7,077 bases of DNA from RUG12783 sp946409545 (GTDB lineage: Bacteria; Bacillota_I; Bacilli_A; RF39; UBA660), in the NCBI GenBank assembly GCA_946409545.1, contig CAMJWT010000033.1:1-7077 (forward strand). Direction: 5' to 3'. Position numbers and translations under genes: made by a program. Below are positions 1 to 6,251 of this stretch, in pieces (the first letter of the stretch is position 1; every line of letters begins with the position of its first letter). The notes under the pieces were generated by a model. It was not told the origin of the DNA and did no database searches. It saw only the letters and a program-made list of their open reading frames with translations.

Positions 1-784
1 TAGCTGCAACACAGTTATTCATAATACCACCAAAGTATGGTATTAAATTAGCAAATCCAGCAAGAAGTCCTAATAATAATGCATCAGGATGTCCTATTAA
101 AGAATATACAAATCCATATTCAAATACTGAAATTATCATAACTGTTACCAAACCGCTTAAATATTTTTTCATTTGTTTGTCTAATGATGCAACAAAATCA
201 AATGTCTTCTGTTTTCTCTTAGAAAAGAAATTTCTAACTTCTTTTCTAATTTTATCCATATCAATTAATATATATACAAATGCAGCTGCACCAATACAAA
301 CTTTAGTAAATAATGCTAATGATGTATTAACTAAATGTATTGTACCGTTAGAAACATAATTTCCAACACTACCCATAATATTTTTAAATATATCATTCAA
401 GTTTGTTTCAAGTCCACTTAAATTAAATTCAGAACCAAAATCCATTTCTGATAATTTGTTTATAAAATCTAAAATATTTGAAAATAAGCTTGCCATTTGT
501 CCTACTAATACTGTTGATACAACATATATTAATCCTGTAATAATTGCAAGAAGTACAACAACAATAATTGTAACTCCCAGTGCTTTTGGAATTCTTTTTT
601 TCTGCATCCATTGTAATGTTGGATGAAGAGCATAAGCAAGAGCAAAAGCAAATAAGAAAGGAATAATTATATCTACTATTTTATCGGTTATTCCCATCCA
701 TAAATGTCCTGTCTTATATAAGAAGAAGATCATTAATACTACTAAAGTTAAATTGACTAATTTAAAATTTATTTTATCTTTCAT
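1..784 (-). CDS. AI-2E family transporter (PerM/YdiK-like), 3' end outside window
   Basis: This is an integral membrane protein of the AI-2E/PerM family (PF01594). Some members export autoinducer-2 (TqsA) and others are reported as ion antiporters, so the substrate here is unknown. About 261 residues are visible of a family length near 350-380. The frame is open to the left edge, so roughly the last 100 residues are missing. Hydrophobic segments lie near residues 8-25, 36-55, 70-92, 155-176, 212-232 and 236-250. A soluble, more polar stretch at about 95-150 separates the first three from the rest, as is usual in the family. The visible end contains LIPYFGGIMN, matching the conserved IPY-x-G region. 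The ATG directly follows the TAG of dtd with no gap and has GGTGAT as ribosome binding site inside the dtd 3' end, so it is the third gene of the rel-dtd operon. Family assignment is firm, function is not. Confidence 0.85.
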   Translation of the reverse strand, partial: MKDKINFKLVNLTLVVLMIFFLYKTGHLWMGITDKIVDIIIPFLFAFALAYALHPTLQWMQKKRIPKALGVTIIVVVLLAIITGLIYVVSTVLVGQMASLFSNILDFINKLSEMDFGSEFNLSGLETNLNDIFKNIMGSVGNYVSNGTIHLVNTSLALFTKVCIGAAAFVYILIDMDKIRKEVRNFFSKRKQKTFDFVASLDKQMKKYLSGLVTVMIISVFEYGFVYSLIGHPDALLLGLLAGFANLIPYFGGIMNNCVAA

Positions 785-1225
785 CTAATCACCACTTTCT
801 ATTATAATTGTAACTGGTCCATCATTTTTTATAGAAACACACATATCAGCACCAAACACTCCAGTTTCAACACTAACATATTTTCTTAATTTCTCATTGA
901 ATAAATCATACAAATTAGTAGCTAAATCACCTTTCATAGCCTTAATATAACTAGGTCTATTCCCTTTTTTAGTATCAGCATATAAAGTAAATTGTGAAAT
1001 ACTTAAAATACTTCCACCTACATCTAATATCGATTTATTCATAATATGATTTTCATCATCAAATATACGTAAATTAACTATTTTTTTTACAATATAATCT
1101 ATATTTTCTTCTTTATCTCCATCGGTAAAACCAACTAATATAACTAATCCCTTCTCAATACTTCCTACAATCTTATTATTTATACTAACACTTGACTCTT
1201 TACTTCTTTGAACTACTACTCTCAT
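785..1225 (-). CDS. dtd: D-aminoacyl-tRNA deacylase
   Basis: This cytosolic homodimeric enzyme hydrolyses D-aminoacyl-tRNA (D-Tyr and others, also mischarged Gly-tRNAAla), releasing free D-amino acid and tRNA for translation proofreading. The 146 residues equal the normal family length. The N-terminus MRVVVQRSKESSVSI is typical of DTD. The two active-site signatures are present: SQFTL at residues 77-81 and the Gly-cisPro motif in NDGPVT at 134-139. GNRPSY at 88-93 is also a family hallmark. The ATG overlaps the rel stop by four bases (ATGA), which implies translational coupling. A purine-rich AGGAG/GAAAGAG stretch precedes it inside the end of rel. The pairing with rel is common in Bacillota. 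No key residue is missing. Confidence 0.97.
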   Translation of the reverse strand: MRVVVQRSKESSVSINNKIVGSIEKGLVILVGFTDGDKEENIDYIVKKIVNLRIFDDENHIMNKSILDVGGSILSISQFTLYADTKKGNRPSYIKAMKGDLATNLYDLFNEKLRKYVSVETGVFGADMCVSIKNDGPVTIIIESGD

Positions 1226-3360
1226 CTTATTACTCTTTCTACTCCTATAACTTCATCTAGTGCTTCTATATCATTCATATATTTTTTCAATTTTTCTAAA
1301 TTATTAACTGCAACTTTAATTTCAAATGTATATTTACCATCACTTTTTATAGTATTCATACTTTTTATACTCAAATTATTACTTTGTGTAATAGATGCAA
1401 TTGTTAATACTAAATCTTTATTAGTATTAGTATATACAATAATATTAGTAGCATATCTTTTTTCTATATCATCATTCCATCTAACATTTATTAATCTTTC
1501 AGATACGCTTGATACATTAGGGCATGTAGATTTATGTATATTAATTCCAATACCTGTTTGAATATATCCAACTATATCATCACCTGGTACTGGTCTACAA
1601 CACTTAGCTACATTAATTTTAATATCATCAATACCATCTACAATAATATCTCCCTTAGATTCTTTTTCTAAGTTTGTATTCATTACTTTATTTAATAATG
1701 TTTCTTCTTTATTTTTATCATTATCATTAGTTGTATTAATAACTTGACTTGCTGATATTTTACCACTACCTACATTAATATATAAATCATTAATATTGGC
1801 AAGGTGTAAATCATCAAGTACTTTCTTTAAATTATCTCCAGTTAATAGATCAGATGTTGGTATTTTTTTCTTTCTAAGTTCTTTAGCTAATACTTCTTCT
1901 CCTTTCTTTAAATACTCTTTTTTATCAATTTTATTAAAGAATGAACGAATTTTATTTTTAGCTTGAGACGTATATACAATATCTAACCAACTTTTAGATG
2001 GACCATTAGAATTATTGCTTGTATTAATCTTTATAACATCATTATCTTGTAACACATAATCAAGTGGTACTATATTTTCATTAACTATAGCTCCTACCAT
2101 TGAATCTCCAACTTTACTATGTACTCTATATGCAAAATCAATTGGTGTAGAACCATATGGAAGTTCTATTACATCCCCTTTTGGAGTATATACATAAACT
2201 GTATCTTTTAACTCTTCCATTTTAGTATCTATATCTTCTGCAGATTCTTTTATTTCCATTATTGATCTAAAGAATTGTAATTTTTCTTCCATACCTTTCA
2301 TAAGGTTTTTACCTTGTTCTTTATATGACCAGTGAGATGCTATACCTCTTTCTGCAATTTCATCCATTTCGTATGTACGAATTTGTATTTCAAAGAAATT
2401 ACCTTCAGGGCCAAATACTGTTGTATGTAGTGATTGATACATATTACTTTTTGGCATCGCAATATAATCTTTAAATCTTTTAGGAACAGGACGATATTTA
2501 GAATGTATTAGCCCCATTGCTTGATAACAATCAGACACATCTTTTACAAATACACGTAAAGCAAGTAGATCATATATATCACTAAATCTTTTACCTTTAT
2601 CAAGTTTTTTATAAATACTATAAATACTTTTAGCTCTACCTTTTATTTCATGTTTTATTCCATGTTCATTAAGTAACTTAGATACATTATCCATCATTTC
2701 ATCAACAAACTTATTACGTTCATTTTTAGATTTATTAAGTCTTTCTACTATAGAAAAATATACATCTGGTTTTAAATATCTAAGTGATAAATCTTCTAAT
2801 TCACTTTTTATTTGGTTAATACCTAGTCTATGAGCAATTGGAGTTAATATCTCAAGAGTTTCACTAGCATTTAATTTTTTCTTTTCATCAGATAACATAT
2901 ACATAGTTCTCATATTATGTAATCTATCTGCAAGCTTAATAAATATAACTCTAACATTTTCCGTAAGACCCACTAATATTTTTCTATGATTAGAAATAGT
3001 TGTTTCATTTGACCCATTATAATGTAATCTATTAATTTTAGTAACACCTTTTACAAGAGAAGCTACATCTACCCCAAACCTAGATTCAATATCACTTGCT
3101 TTTATTCCTCCTACAGATATTGTATCGTGAAGCATACCAGCAATTAAAGTATCAGAATCAGCATTTAATTTAGATAAAATATGCACTACATTAAGTGGAT
3201 GCTTAATATAATCATCACCACTTAACCTTTTTTGATTCTTGTGTACAATACTAGCATATTTATATGCTTCTTTTAATTTAGTAATCTCTTCATCAGTTAA
3301 ATAACGTTTTACATCATTAATTATATCTTCAATTGTAATATTAGGATTATCTTTGTTCAT
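1222..3360 (-). CDS. rel: Long RelA/SpoT homologue, (p)ppGpp synthetase with altered hydrolase motif
   Basis: This stringent-response enzyme transfers pyrophosphate from ATP to GDP or GTP and, in bifunctional members, also degrades (p)ppGpp. I chose the ATG at 3360 (712 aa). It has GGTGAT five bases upstream, whereas the in-frame GTG at 3372 (716 aa) lies inside the promoter-proximal leader. Domains in order: HD hydrolase (about 30-190), synthetase (about 230-350), TGS (about 386-447), helical linker, zinc-finger region with C587, C588, H609 and C613, and ACT (about 635-712). Synthetase residues are intact: YDLLALR with D264, the basic RFKD motif at 295-298 typical of bifunctional Rel rather than RelA, NMYQSLH with Y308, and E324 in FEIQIRT. 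In the HD domain R45, H54, H78, D79, D145 and N149 are kept. However, HDxxED reads HDTISV (78-83), so the two acidic residues needed for hydrolysis in RelSeq (E81, D82) are Ser and Val. It is the first gene of an operon with dtd and the AI-2E protein. Confidence 0.95.
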   Translation of the reverse strand: MNKDNPNITIEDIINDVKRYLTDEEITKLKEAYKYASIVHKNQKRLSGDDYIKHPLNVVHILSKLNADSDTLIAGMLHDTISVGGIKASDIESRFGVDVASLVKGVTKINRLHYNGSNETTISNHRKILVGLTENVRVIFIKLADRLHNMRTMYMLSDEKKKLNASETLEILTPIAHRLGINQIKSELEDLSLRYLKPDVYFSIVERLNKSKNERNKFVDEMMDNVSKLLNEHGIKHEIKGRAKSIYSIYKKLDKGKRFSDIYDLLALRVFVKDVSDCYQAMGLIHSKYRPVPKRFKDYIAMPKSNMYQSLHTTVFGPEGNFFEIQIRTYEMDEIAERGIASHWSYKEQGKNLMKGMEEKLQFFRSIMEIKESAEDIDTKMEELKDTVYVYTPKGDVIELPYGSTPIDFAYRVHSKVGDSMVGAIVNENIVPLDYVLQDNDVIKINTSNNSNGPSKSWLDIVYTSQAKNKIRSFFNKIDKKEYLKKGEEVLAKELRKKKIPTSDLLTGDNLKKVLDDLHLANINDLYINVGSGKISASQVINTTNDNDKNKEETLLNKVMNTNLEKESKGDIIVDGIDDIKINVAKCCRPVPGDDIVGYIQTGIGINIHKSTCPNVSSVSERLINVRWNDDIEKRYATNIIVYTNTNKDLVLTIASITQSNNLSIKSMNTIKSDGKYTFEIKVAVNNLEKLKKYMNDIEALDEVIGVERVIR

Positions 3361-3376
3361 GTTAATCACCACTTAA

Positions 3377-3405
3377 ATTATAACACATATAATACTTAAA
3401 ATAAA
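3377..3405 (-). promoter_or_regulatory. Likely promoter of the rel-dtd-AI-2E operon
   Basis: On the minus strand there is a perfect TATAAT (3382 down to 3377) preceded by TG at 3385-3384, giving an extended -10 (TGTTATAAT). A weak -35 (TTTATT, 3405-3400) sits 17 bases upstream. Transcription would begin near 3370, leaving a leader of only about 10 bases before the ATG at 3360. The ribosome binding site GGTGAT (3370-3365) would sit at or very near the 5' end. There is no room for a riboswitch or T-box between promoter and gene. The -10 match is strong; the start site is inferred. Confidence 0.55.
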
Positions 3406-3408
3406 TAA

Positions 3409-3438
3409 ACAAAAAGAAAAACTAGGATTTCCTAGTTT
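3409..3438 (-). terminator. Rho-independent terminator upstream of rel
   Basis: A perfect 9-bp stem AAACTAGGA / TCCTAGTTT with a two-base loop (3419-3438) is followed on the minus strand by TTTTCTTTTTG. It closes the transcript of the DUF6273-like remnant and insulates the rel promoter from the accessory region. The remnant's TAG stop (3434-3432) lies inside the stem. On the plus strand there is no U-tract. Confidence 0.85.
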
Positions 3439-3598
3439 AAGAATGTTTTAGAAATAGTTATAACTGGACGAACAGCGCCATAGGTGTAGTTGTTGCTGTA
3501 TACACCGACAGGTCCAACAAAGCCACTGCTTCTCACGTACCAAACTTCAGAAGATGAATCATTATATTGACTCATTGTCCAATAATAGCAATTAATAT
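3432..3598 (-). pseudogene. 3' remnant of a DUF6273-like surface or pilin-like protein
   Basis: Directly after the recombinase stop, the minus strand stays open for about 55 codons in a different frame up to a TAG at 3434-3432. The product starts around DINCYYWTMSQYND and continues with VWYVRSSGFVGPVGVYS and YGAVRPVITISK. This pattern (YWTMS, then V-x-YV-x-SSG, then a Tyr-rich stretch, then G-x-VRPVI) is the C-terminal signature I associate with DUF6273-type domains on secreted and prepilin-like proteins of gut Bacillota. No start codon or ribosome binding site precedes it, so it is only the tail of a gene whose front is absent here. It abuts the recombinase remnant on one side and its own terminator on the other, which suggests the accessory DNA inserted into this gene. 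The family name is from memory of the motif and is less certain than the fact that it is a gene tail. Confidence 0.6.
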
Positions 3599-4822
3599 CT
3601 AATTATTTTTTGTTTTTTCTTTTTCGCTAAAATTAATAATACAATTTTTTAACTTTATATCAGTTCCATTCTTGAGAATAAATCTAAATGCATTAGGATT
3701 AGGTGTATCATCTTCATCAATTTCACCTATAATTATCTTTTCAATAATATTATTAAATGTTTCACTATCAAACTCAGATAATTCATTTGAATCTTTTATA
3801 ATACTTTCTATTGCATTTATTCTATTGGATAAACTATCATTTAAATCTTTCTGTCTTAATAACTCATTTTTGTTTTCTTCAATATTGTTTATCTGATTTT
3901 TCAATTCTCTTTCTTTATCAATATAAACATTATTATCAATAACTCCATCTAGTTTCATATCAACAAGTTTAGATAACTTATTTCGTAAACTATCCAAATC
4001 ATTTTCTACAATAGATAGTTTCTTTTTATAATTATCTTCTCTAATTACTTTTTTAATGGCACTCAATAATTTATTTTTAGTTTTACTCTTGTTTTTAGAA
4101 ATATAATTATACAGTTCAACAAATGCACTCTTAATTACATCATCACGTGTAAGATGAGCATGATTACAATATGCTTTATCTTCTACTCTTTGATAACAAT
4201 TCCAATAAATTATAGTAGTACCATCTTTCTTTTTTGTTCCATGTCTTCTTACATAAATAGAATTACAAAATCCACATTTCATCTTTCCACTTAAATCATA
4301 TCTTAAACTATAAAGAGAATGCTTTTTACCATCAGGTATTATATTTTGATTTCTCTTTTTTAGTATCTCTTGACATTTATCCCAAGTATCACGAGTAATT
4401 ATTGCATCGTGATGATCCTTAACATAATATTGTTCTTTCTCTCCATAATTAAGTTGTTTCTTGTGTGATATAGGATTGCATGTATATGCTTTTTGTCCTA
4501 ACAAGTCACCAACATAAGTTACATTCTGTGTTATTCTATTTATTGATGATTGAGTCCACTTTCTACCCAAATAAGCAGGAATACCATCAGTATTTAATCT
4601 TTTAGCAATCGTTCTTCCTCCAACACCACTAGCATACATTTCAAATATTCTTCTAACAACAATAGCTTGTTCTTCATTTATTTCATGCTTTTTAGTTTGT
4701 GAATTCCAAATATAACCATAACAATTTTGATTACCAATAGGCTCTCCTCGTTTCATTTTAGCAACCAATCCCATTTTTACATTCTGTGATGTAGATTCAC
4801 TTTCGGCTTGAGCAAAAGAAAA
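3599..4822 (-). pseudogene. Large serine recombinase lacking its N-terminal catalytic domain
   Basis: Large serine recombinases integrate or excise mobile elements through a serine nucleophile in an N-terminal resolvase domain of about 120-140 residues. That domain is absent. Homology starts at IFSFAQAESESTSQNVKMG (from about 4822), the long helix following the catalytic domain, and an in-frame TGA lies at 4843-4841. The first usable ATG is at 4774 (391 aa) and has no ribosome binding site. Numbering from that ATG: the recombinase DNA-binding domain (PF07508 type) is about 10-115, with GYIWN, VVRRIFEMYASG and GIPAYLGRKWTQSSI. A C4 zinc ribbon uses C167, C170, C193 and C203. A coiled coil spans about 235-325, and a short C-terminal domain ends at 391. 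It cannot catalyse strand exchange alone. The truncation point coincides with a terminator hairpin, so it is probably not expressed either. It marks a decayed integrative element. Confidence 0.85.
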
Positions 4823-4856
4823 AATACCTTTAGTGAATACTCACTAGAGGTATTTT
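4821..4856 (-). terminator. Strong terminator at the recombinase truncation point
   Basis: A 16-bp stem with one imperfect pair (4821-4836 with 4841-4856, loop 4837-4840) is followed on the minus strand by a T-rich tract that continues into the first recombinase codons (ATTTTTTCTTTT). It would end any transcript coming from the prepilin gene or the hairpin array before the recombinase remnant. Its position right at the break in the recombinase suggests the stem belongs to the sequence joined there by deletion. Confidence 0.8.
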
Positions 4857-5026
4857 ATATTGGAAAAATACCACACGTTTTGTTGAACTACGTTCAATGA
4901 AAGTGGGGATAATTTTTCCATCTATTTATTTATTTTGTGATAAATAAATAGAGCAACATTACTACCTACGTTAGTTGTAGTTATGTTGCTTAAAGAGTTT
5001 CAAAAGGGAATAATCCCTTTGCTCAC

Positions 5027-5058
5027 CTATATTGACTAGTCAATATAGTAGTGAGTTA
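5027..5058 (+). other. Candidate oriT: 22-bp palindrome plus MobV-like nick sequence
   Basis: A perfect 22-bp palindrome (5027-5048, centre TGACTAGTCA) is followed without a gap by TAGTGAGTTA (5049-5058). MobV relaxases of the pMV158 type nick TAGTGTG/TTA next to an inverted repeat. The sequence here matches nine of ten positions, with T to A at the sixth. The array architecture and a possible MobV-type gene about 1.4 kb away support the idea. By analogy the nick would fall between 5055 and 5056. The palindrome can equally be a hairpin in a minus-strand RNA or a protein operator, so this is an inference. Confidence 0.35.
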
Positions 5059-5087
5059 CCAATTTGCCATACAAATGGTTTTATATA

Positions 5088-6083
5088 TTATCCCCAAAGA
5101 AATTCTCCTGTCCCCTGATTATAGTGACACACTTTAGTTATTTTATCAAACATACAAGGTCTTTCAGTGGAATCTATCACAGGAATAAAACTATGCGCTA
5201 AAACAGTACCATCTGCATCAGAATAAAATTTTACATAATATATTCTACCACTCATATTATGAATAGCATTTTCAGAAGAATTTGTAGCAAATAAATATAT
5301 ATTACGTGATATTAAATCACCAGTAGATGTTATACTTCCTTCTAAATTATCATCCATATATAATACACCATTATTTTTAAAACATGTTAATTTAAAAGTA
5401 TGAATATTCAAATCTGATTGTATTCCTTCTTTAACATAATTATTTGAACATTTACATGCAAAATCTTTCAATGTTCCTTTATATCTAATATATGTCGAAT
5501 TCCAAGGCTCAGAATTATTTTGATTACCAAGAATAGTTGAATTTTTATCACTAGAATCTACAACAGCAAAACTGGTGTATTTAACTTTTACTTCTACAGT
5601 AAATGGTAGTTTTACTCCAGTATCTATATACTGCGTCCCTGTAGATTCTAAATATTCCACTTCTGTATATCCATTACCATCATTATCACAGAAATCATAT
5701 TTACAATAATAAACCTTACATTCTTGTTTATTAACTATCTCATATTTAAATCCCTTATCATATGTTATTCTAACACTCTTCCCATTAGTTATATCCTTAT
5801 CATCAGTTACATTTTTAACCGGACCTTCTAAATATCCTTCTCTTACTAATTGATGTAGTGGCATGCAAGATATATTACCATCTGTTTTTTCAAACTTTGA
5901 TGAATGATCAGATACATATAATTTAGTCGCTGATAAAACTAAATTAGTAGTTGTTCTATCCACATCTCCTTTTTTGTTTTTTAACGAATTAGTTATTTTA
6001 GGTAAAACTAATATAAATATTAGTCCTATAATTGTAACAACTGCAAGTATCTCTATTAATGTAAATCCATTCTTTTTATTCAT
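5088..6083 (-). CDS. Prepilin-type protein with C-terminal LamG-like domain
   Basis: This is an exported type IV pilin-like or pseudopilin protein of 331 residues. The N-terminus MNKKNGFTLIEILAVVTIIG is a class III signal. The short leader would be cleaved after G6 by a prepilin peptidase, exposing F7 with the conserved glutamate at +5 (E11). A hydrophobic helix runs to about residue 28. Residues 30-125 form a pilin-like globular part with several cysteines (C73, C122, C127, C132). From about 140 a concanavalin/LamG-like fold begins with VEYLESTGTQYIDTGVKL and ends with RPCMFDKITKVCHYNQGTGEFLWG, a pattern seen in Bacillota surface and phage-associated proteins. The ATG is preceded by GAGGTG at good spacing. 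No assembly ATPase, platform protein or peptidase is in the window, so it may be an accessory minor pilin or adhesin. The stop codon lies in the outer stem of the hairpin array. The ligand is unknown. Confidence 0.85.
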   Translation of the reverse strand: MNKKNGFTLIEILAVVTIIGLIFILVLPKITNSLKNKKGDVDRTTTNLVLSATKLYVSDHSSKFEKTDGNISCMPLHQLVREGYLEGPVKNVTDDKDITNGKSVRITYDKGFKYEIVNKQECKVYYCKYDFCDNDGNGYTEVEYLESTGTQYIDTGVKLPFTVEVKVKYTSFAVVDSSDKNSTILGNQNNSEPWNSTYIRYKGTLKDFACKCSNNYVKEGIQSDLNIHTFKLTCFKNNGVLYMDDNLEGSITSTGDLISRNIYLFATNSSENAIHNMSGRIYYVKFYSDADGTVLAHSFIPVIDSTERPCMFDKITKVCHYNQGTGEFLWG

Positions 6084-6111
6084 TATAGCACCTCATTACA
6101 AACTCTTTTAC

Positions 6112-6139
6112 TATATATAATTATGATTTATTATCACAA
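6112..6139 (-). promoter_or_regulatory. Weak candidate promoter for the prepilin gene
   Basis: On the minus strand TTGTGA (6139-6134) is followed after 16 bases by TATATA (6117-6112), about 30 bases before the prepilin ATG. In such AT-rich DNA other -10-like hexamers occur nearby, so this is only the best-spaced pair I can see. Confidence 0.3.
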
Positions 6140-6179
6140 TTATTATTCACTGTAATAAGTATATAATAATTAATTAAAT

Positions 6180-6224
6180 ATTACAATACATTTTGCAATG
6201 CTTACTTTAAATGCAATTTGTAAT
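6180..6224 (+). promoter_or_regulatory. Nested inverted repeats upstream of the RHH gene, possible operator
   Basis: ATTACAA (6180-6186) pairs with TTGTAAT (6218-6224), and TTGCA (6193-6197) pairs with TGCAA (6212-6216) inside it. This places nested dyad symmetry just upstream of the ribosome binding site of a ribbon-helix-helix gene. RHH proteins commonly repress their own promoters through such sites. No convincing -35/-10 pair for the plus strand is visible, although TTGCAA at 6193 and TAATAC at 6221 are partial matches with poor spacing. Confidence 0.3.
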
Positions 6225-6251
6225 ACTATTTTTGTAGGAGGTTGTATTATA

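Larger units (their letters stand above)
4821..5096 (-). other. Array of nested and consecutive hairpins; possible structured RNA or transfer origin
   Basis: No credible ORF fits this stretch, yet almost all of it lies in inverted repeats. In minus-strand order: a long-range stem (5087-5096 with 4904-4913, 10/10 bp); a hairpin with one bulge (5058-5066 with 5072-5079); a perfect 22-bp palindrome (5027-5048) flanked by CTCAC/GTGAG; AAAGGGA/TCCCTTT (5003-5009 with 5014-5020); GCAACAT/ATGTTGC (4953-4959 with 4983-4989) with an inner 5-bp stem; a perfect 12-bp stem (4921-4932 with 4941-4952); TGGAAAAAT/ATTTTTCCA (4861-4869 with 4912-4920) enclosing TTGAAC/GTTCAA (4883-4888, 4892-4897); and the terminator stem (4821-4856). 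The long-range stem closes a multi-branched structure and starts over the prepilin stop codon. The array may be a non-coding RNA carried as the prepilin 3' UTR, an oriT or recombination region, or both. I do not recognise a named RNA family. Confidence 0.6.

Noticed and set aside
177..359. 60-codon plus-strand ORF
   Set aside because: It is antisense to the AI-2E gene, with no ribosome binding site and no family features. It is a shadow of that gene.
429..611. 60-codon minus-strand ORF rich in Cys, Tyr and Asn
   Set aside because: It lies within the AI-2E gene in another frame. Its odd composition is that of an out-of-frame reading.
1208..1561. 117-codon plus-strand ORF that looks hydrophobic
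   Set aside because: It is antisense to the C-terminal ACT and zinc-finger part of rel. The hydrophobicity comes from complementing AT-rich Lys/Asn/Ile codons.
3361..3372. GTG at 3372 as the rel start (716 aa)
   Set aside because: The GTG GTG pair is itself the purine-rich ribosome binding stretch for the ATG at 3360, and the promoter -10 lies immediately upstream.
3672..3896. 74-codon plus-strand ORF
   Set aside because: It is antisense to the recombinase coiled coil, and the Ser/Leu/Ile-rich product is the mirror of Lys/Glu/Asn-rich codons.
5003..5020. AAAGGGA/TCCCTTT hairpin as the prepilin terminator
   Set aside because: The following T-tract on the minus strand is only about four bases before GAAAC. 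The stem at 4821-4856 with its longer T-tract is a much better terminator.
4821..5096. CRISPR array or integron-type cassette sites
   Set aside because: The hairpins differ from each other in sequence and size. There is no repeated direct unit with spacers and no repeated attC-like core.
4821..5096. Group I or II intron, or a TnpB/IscB guide RNA
   Set aside because: I see no domain V-like hairpin or intron-encoded protein, and no nuclease gene adjacent. The only adjacent ORF is a serine recombinase remnant. A covariance-model search would settle this.
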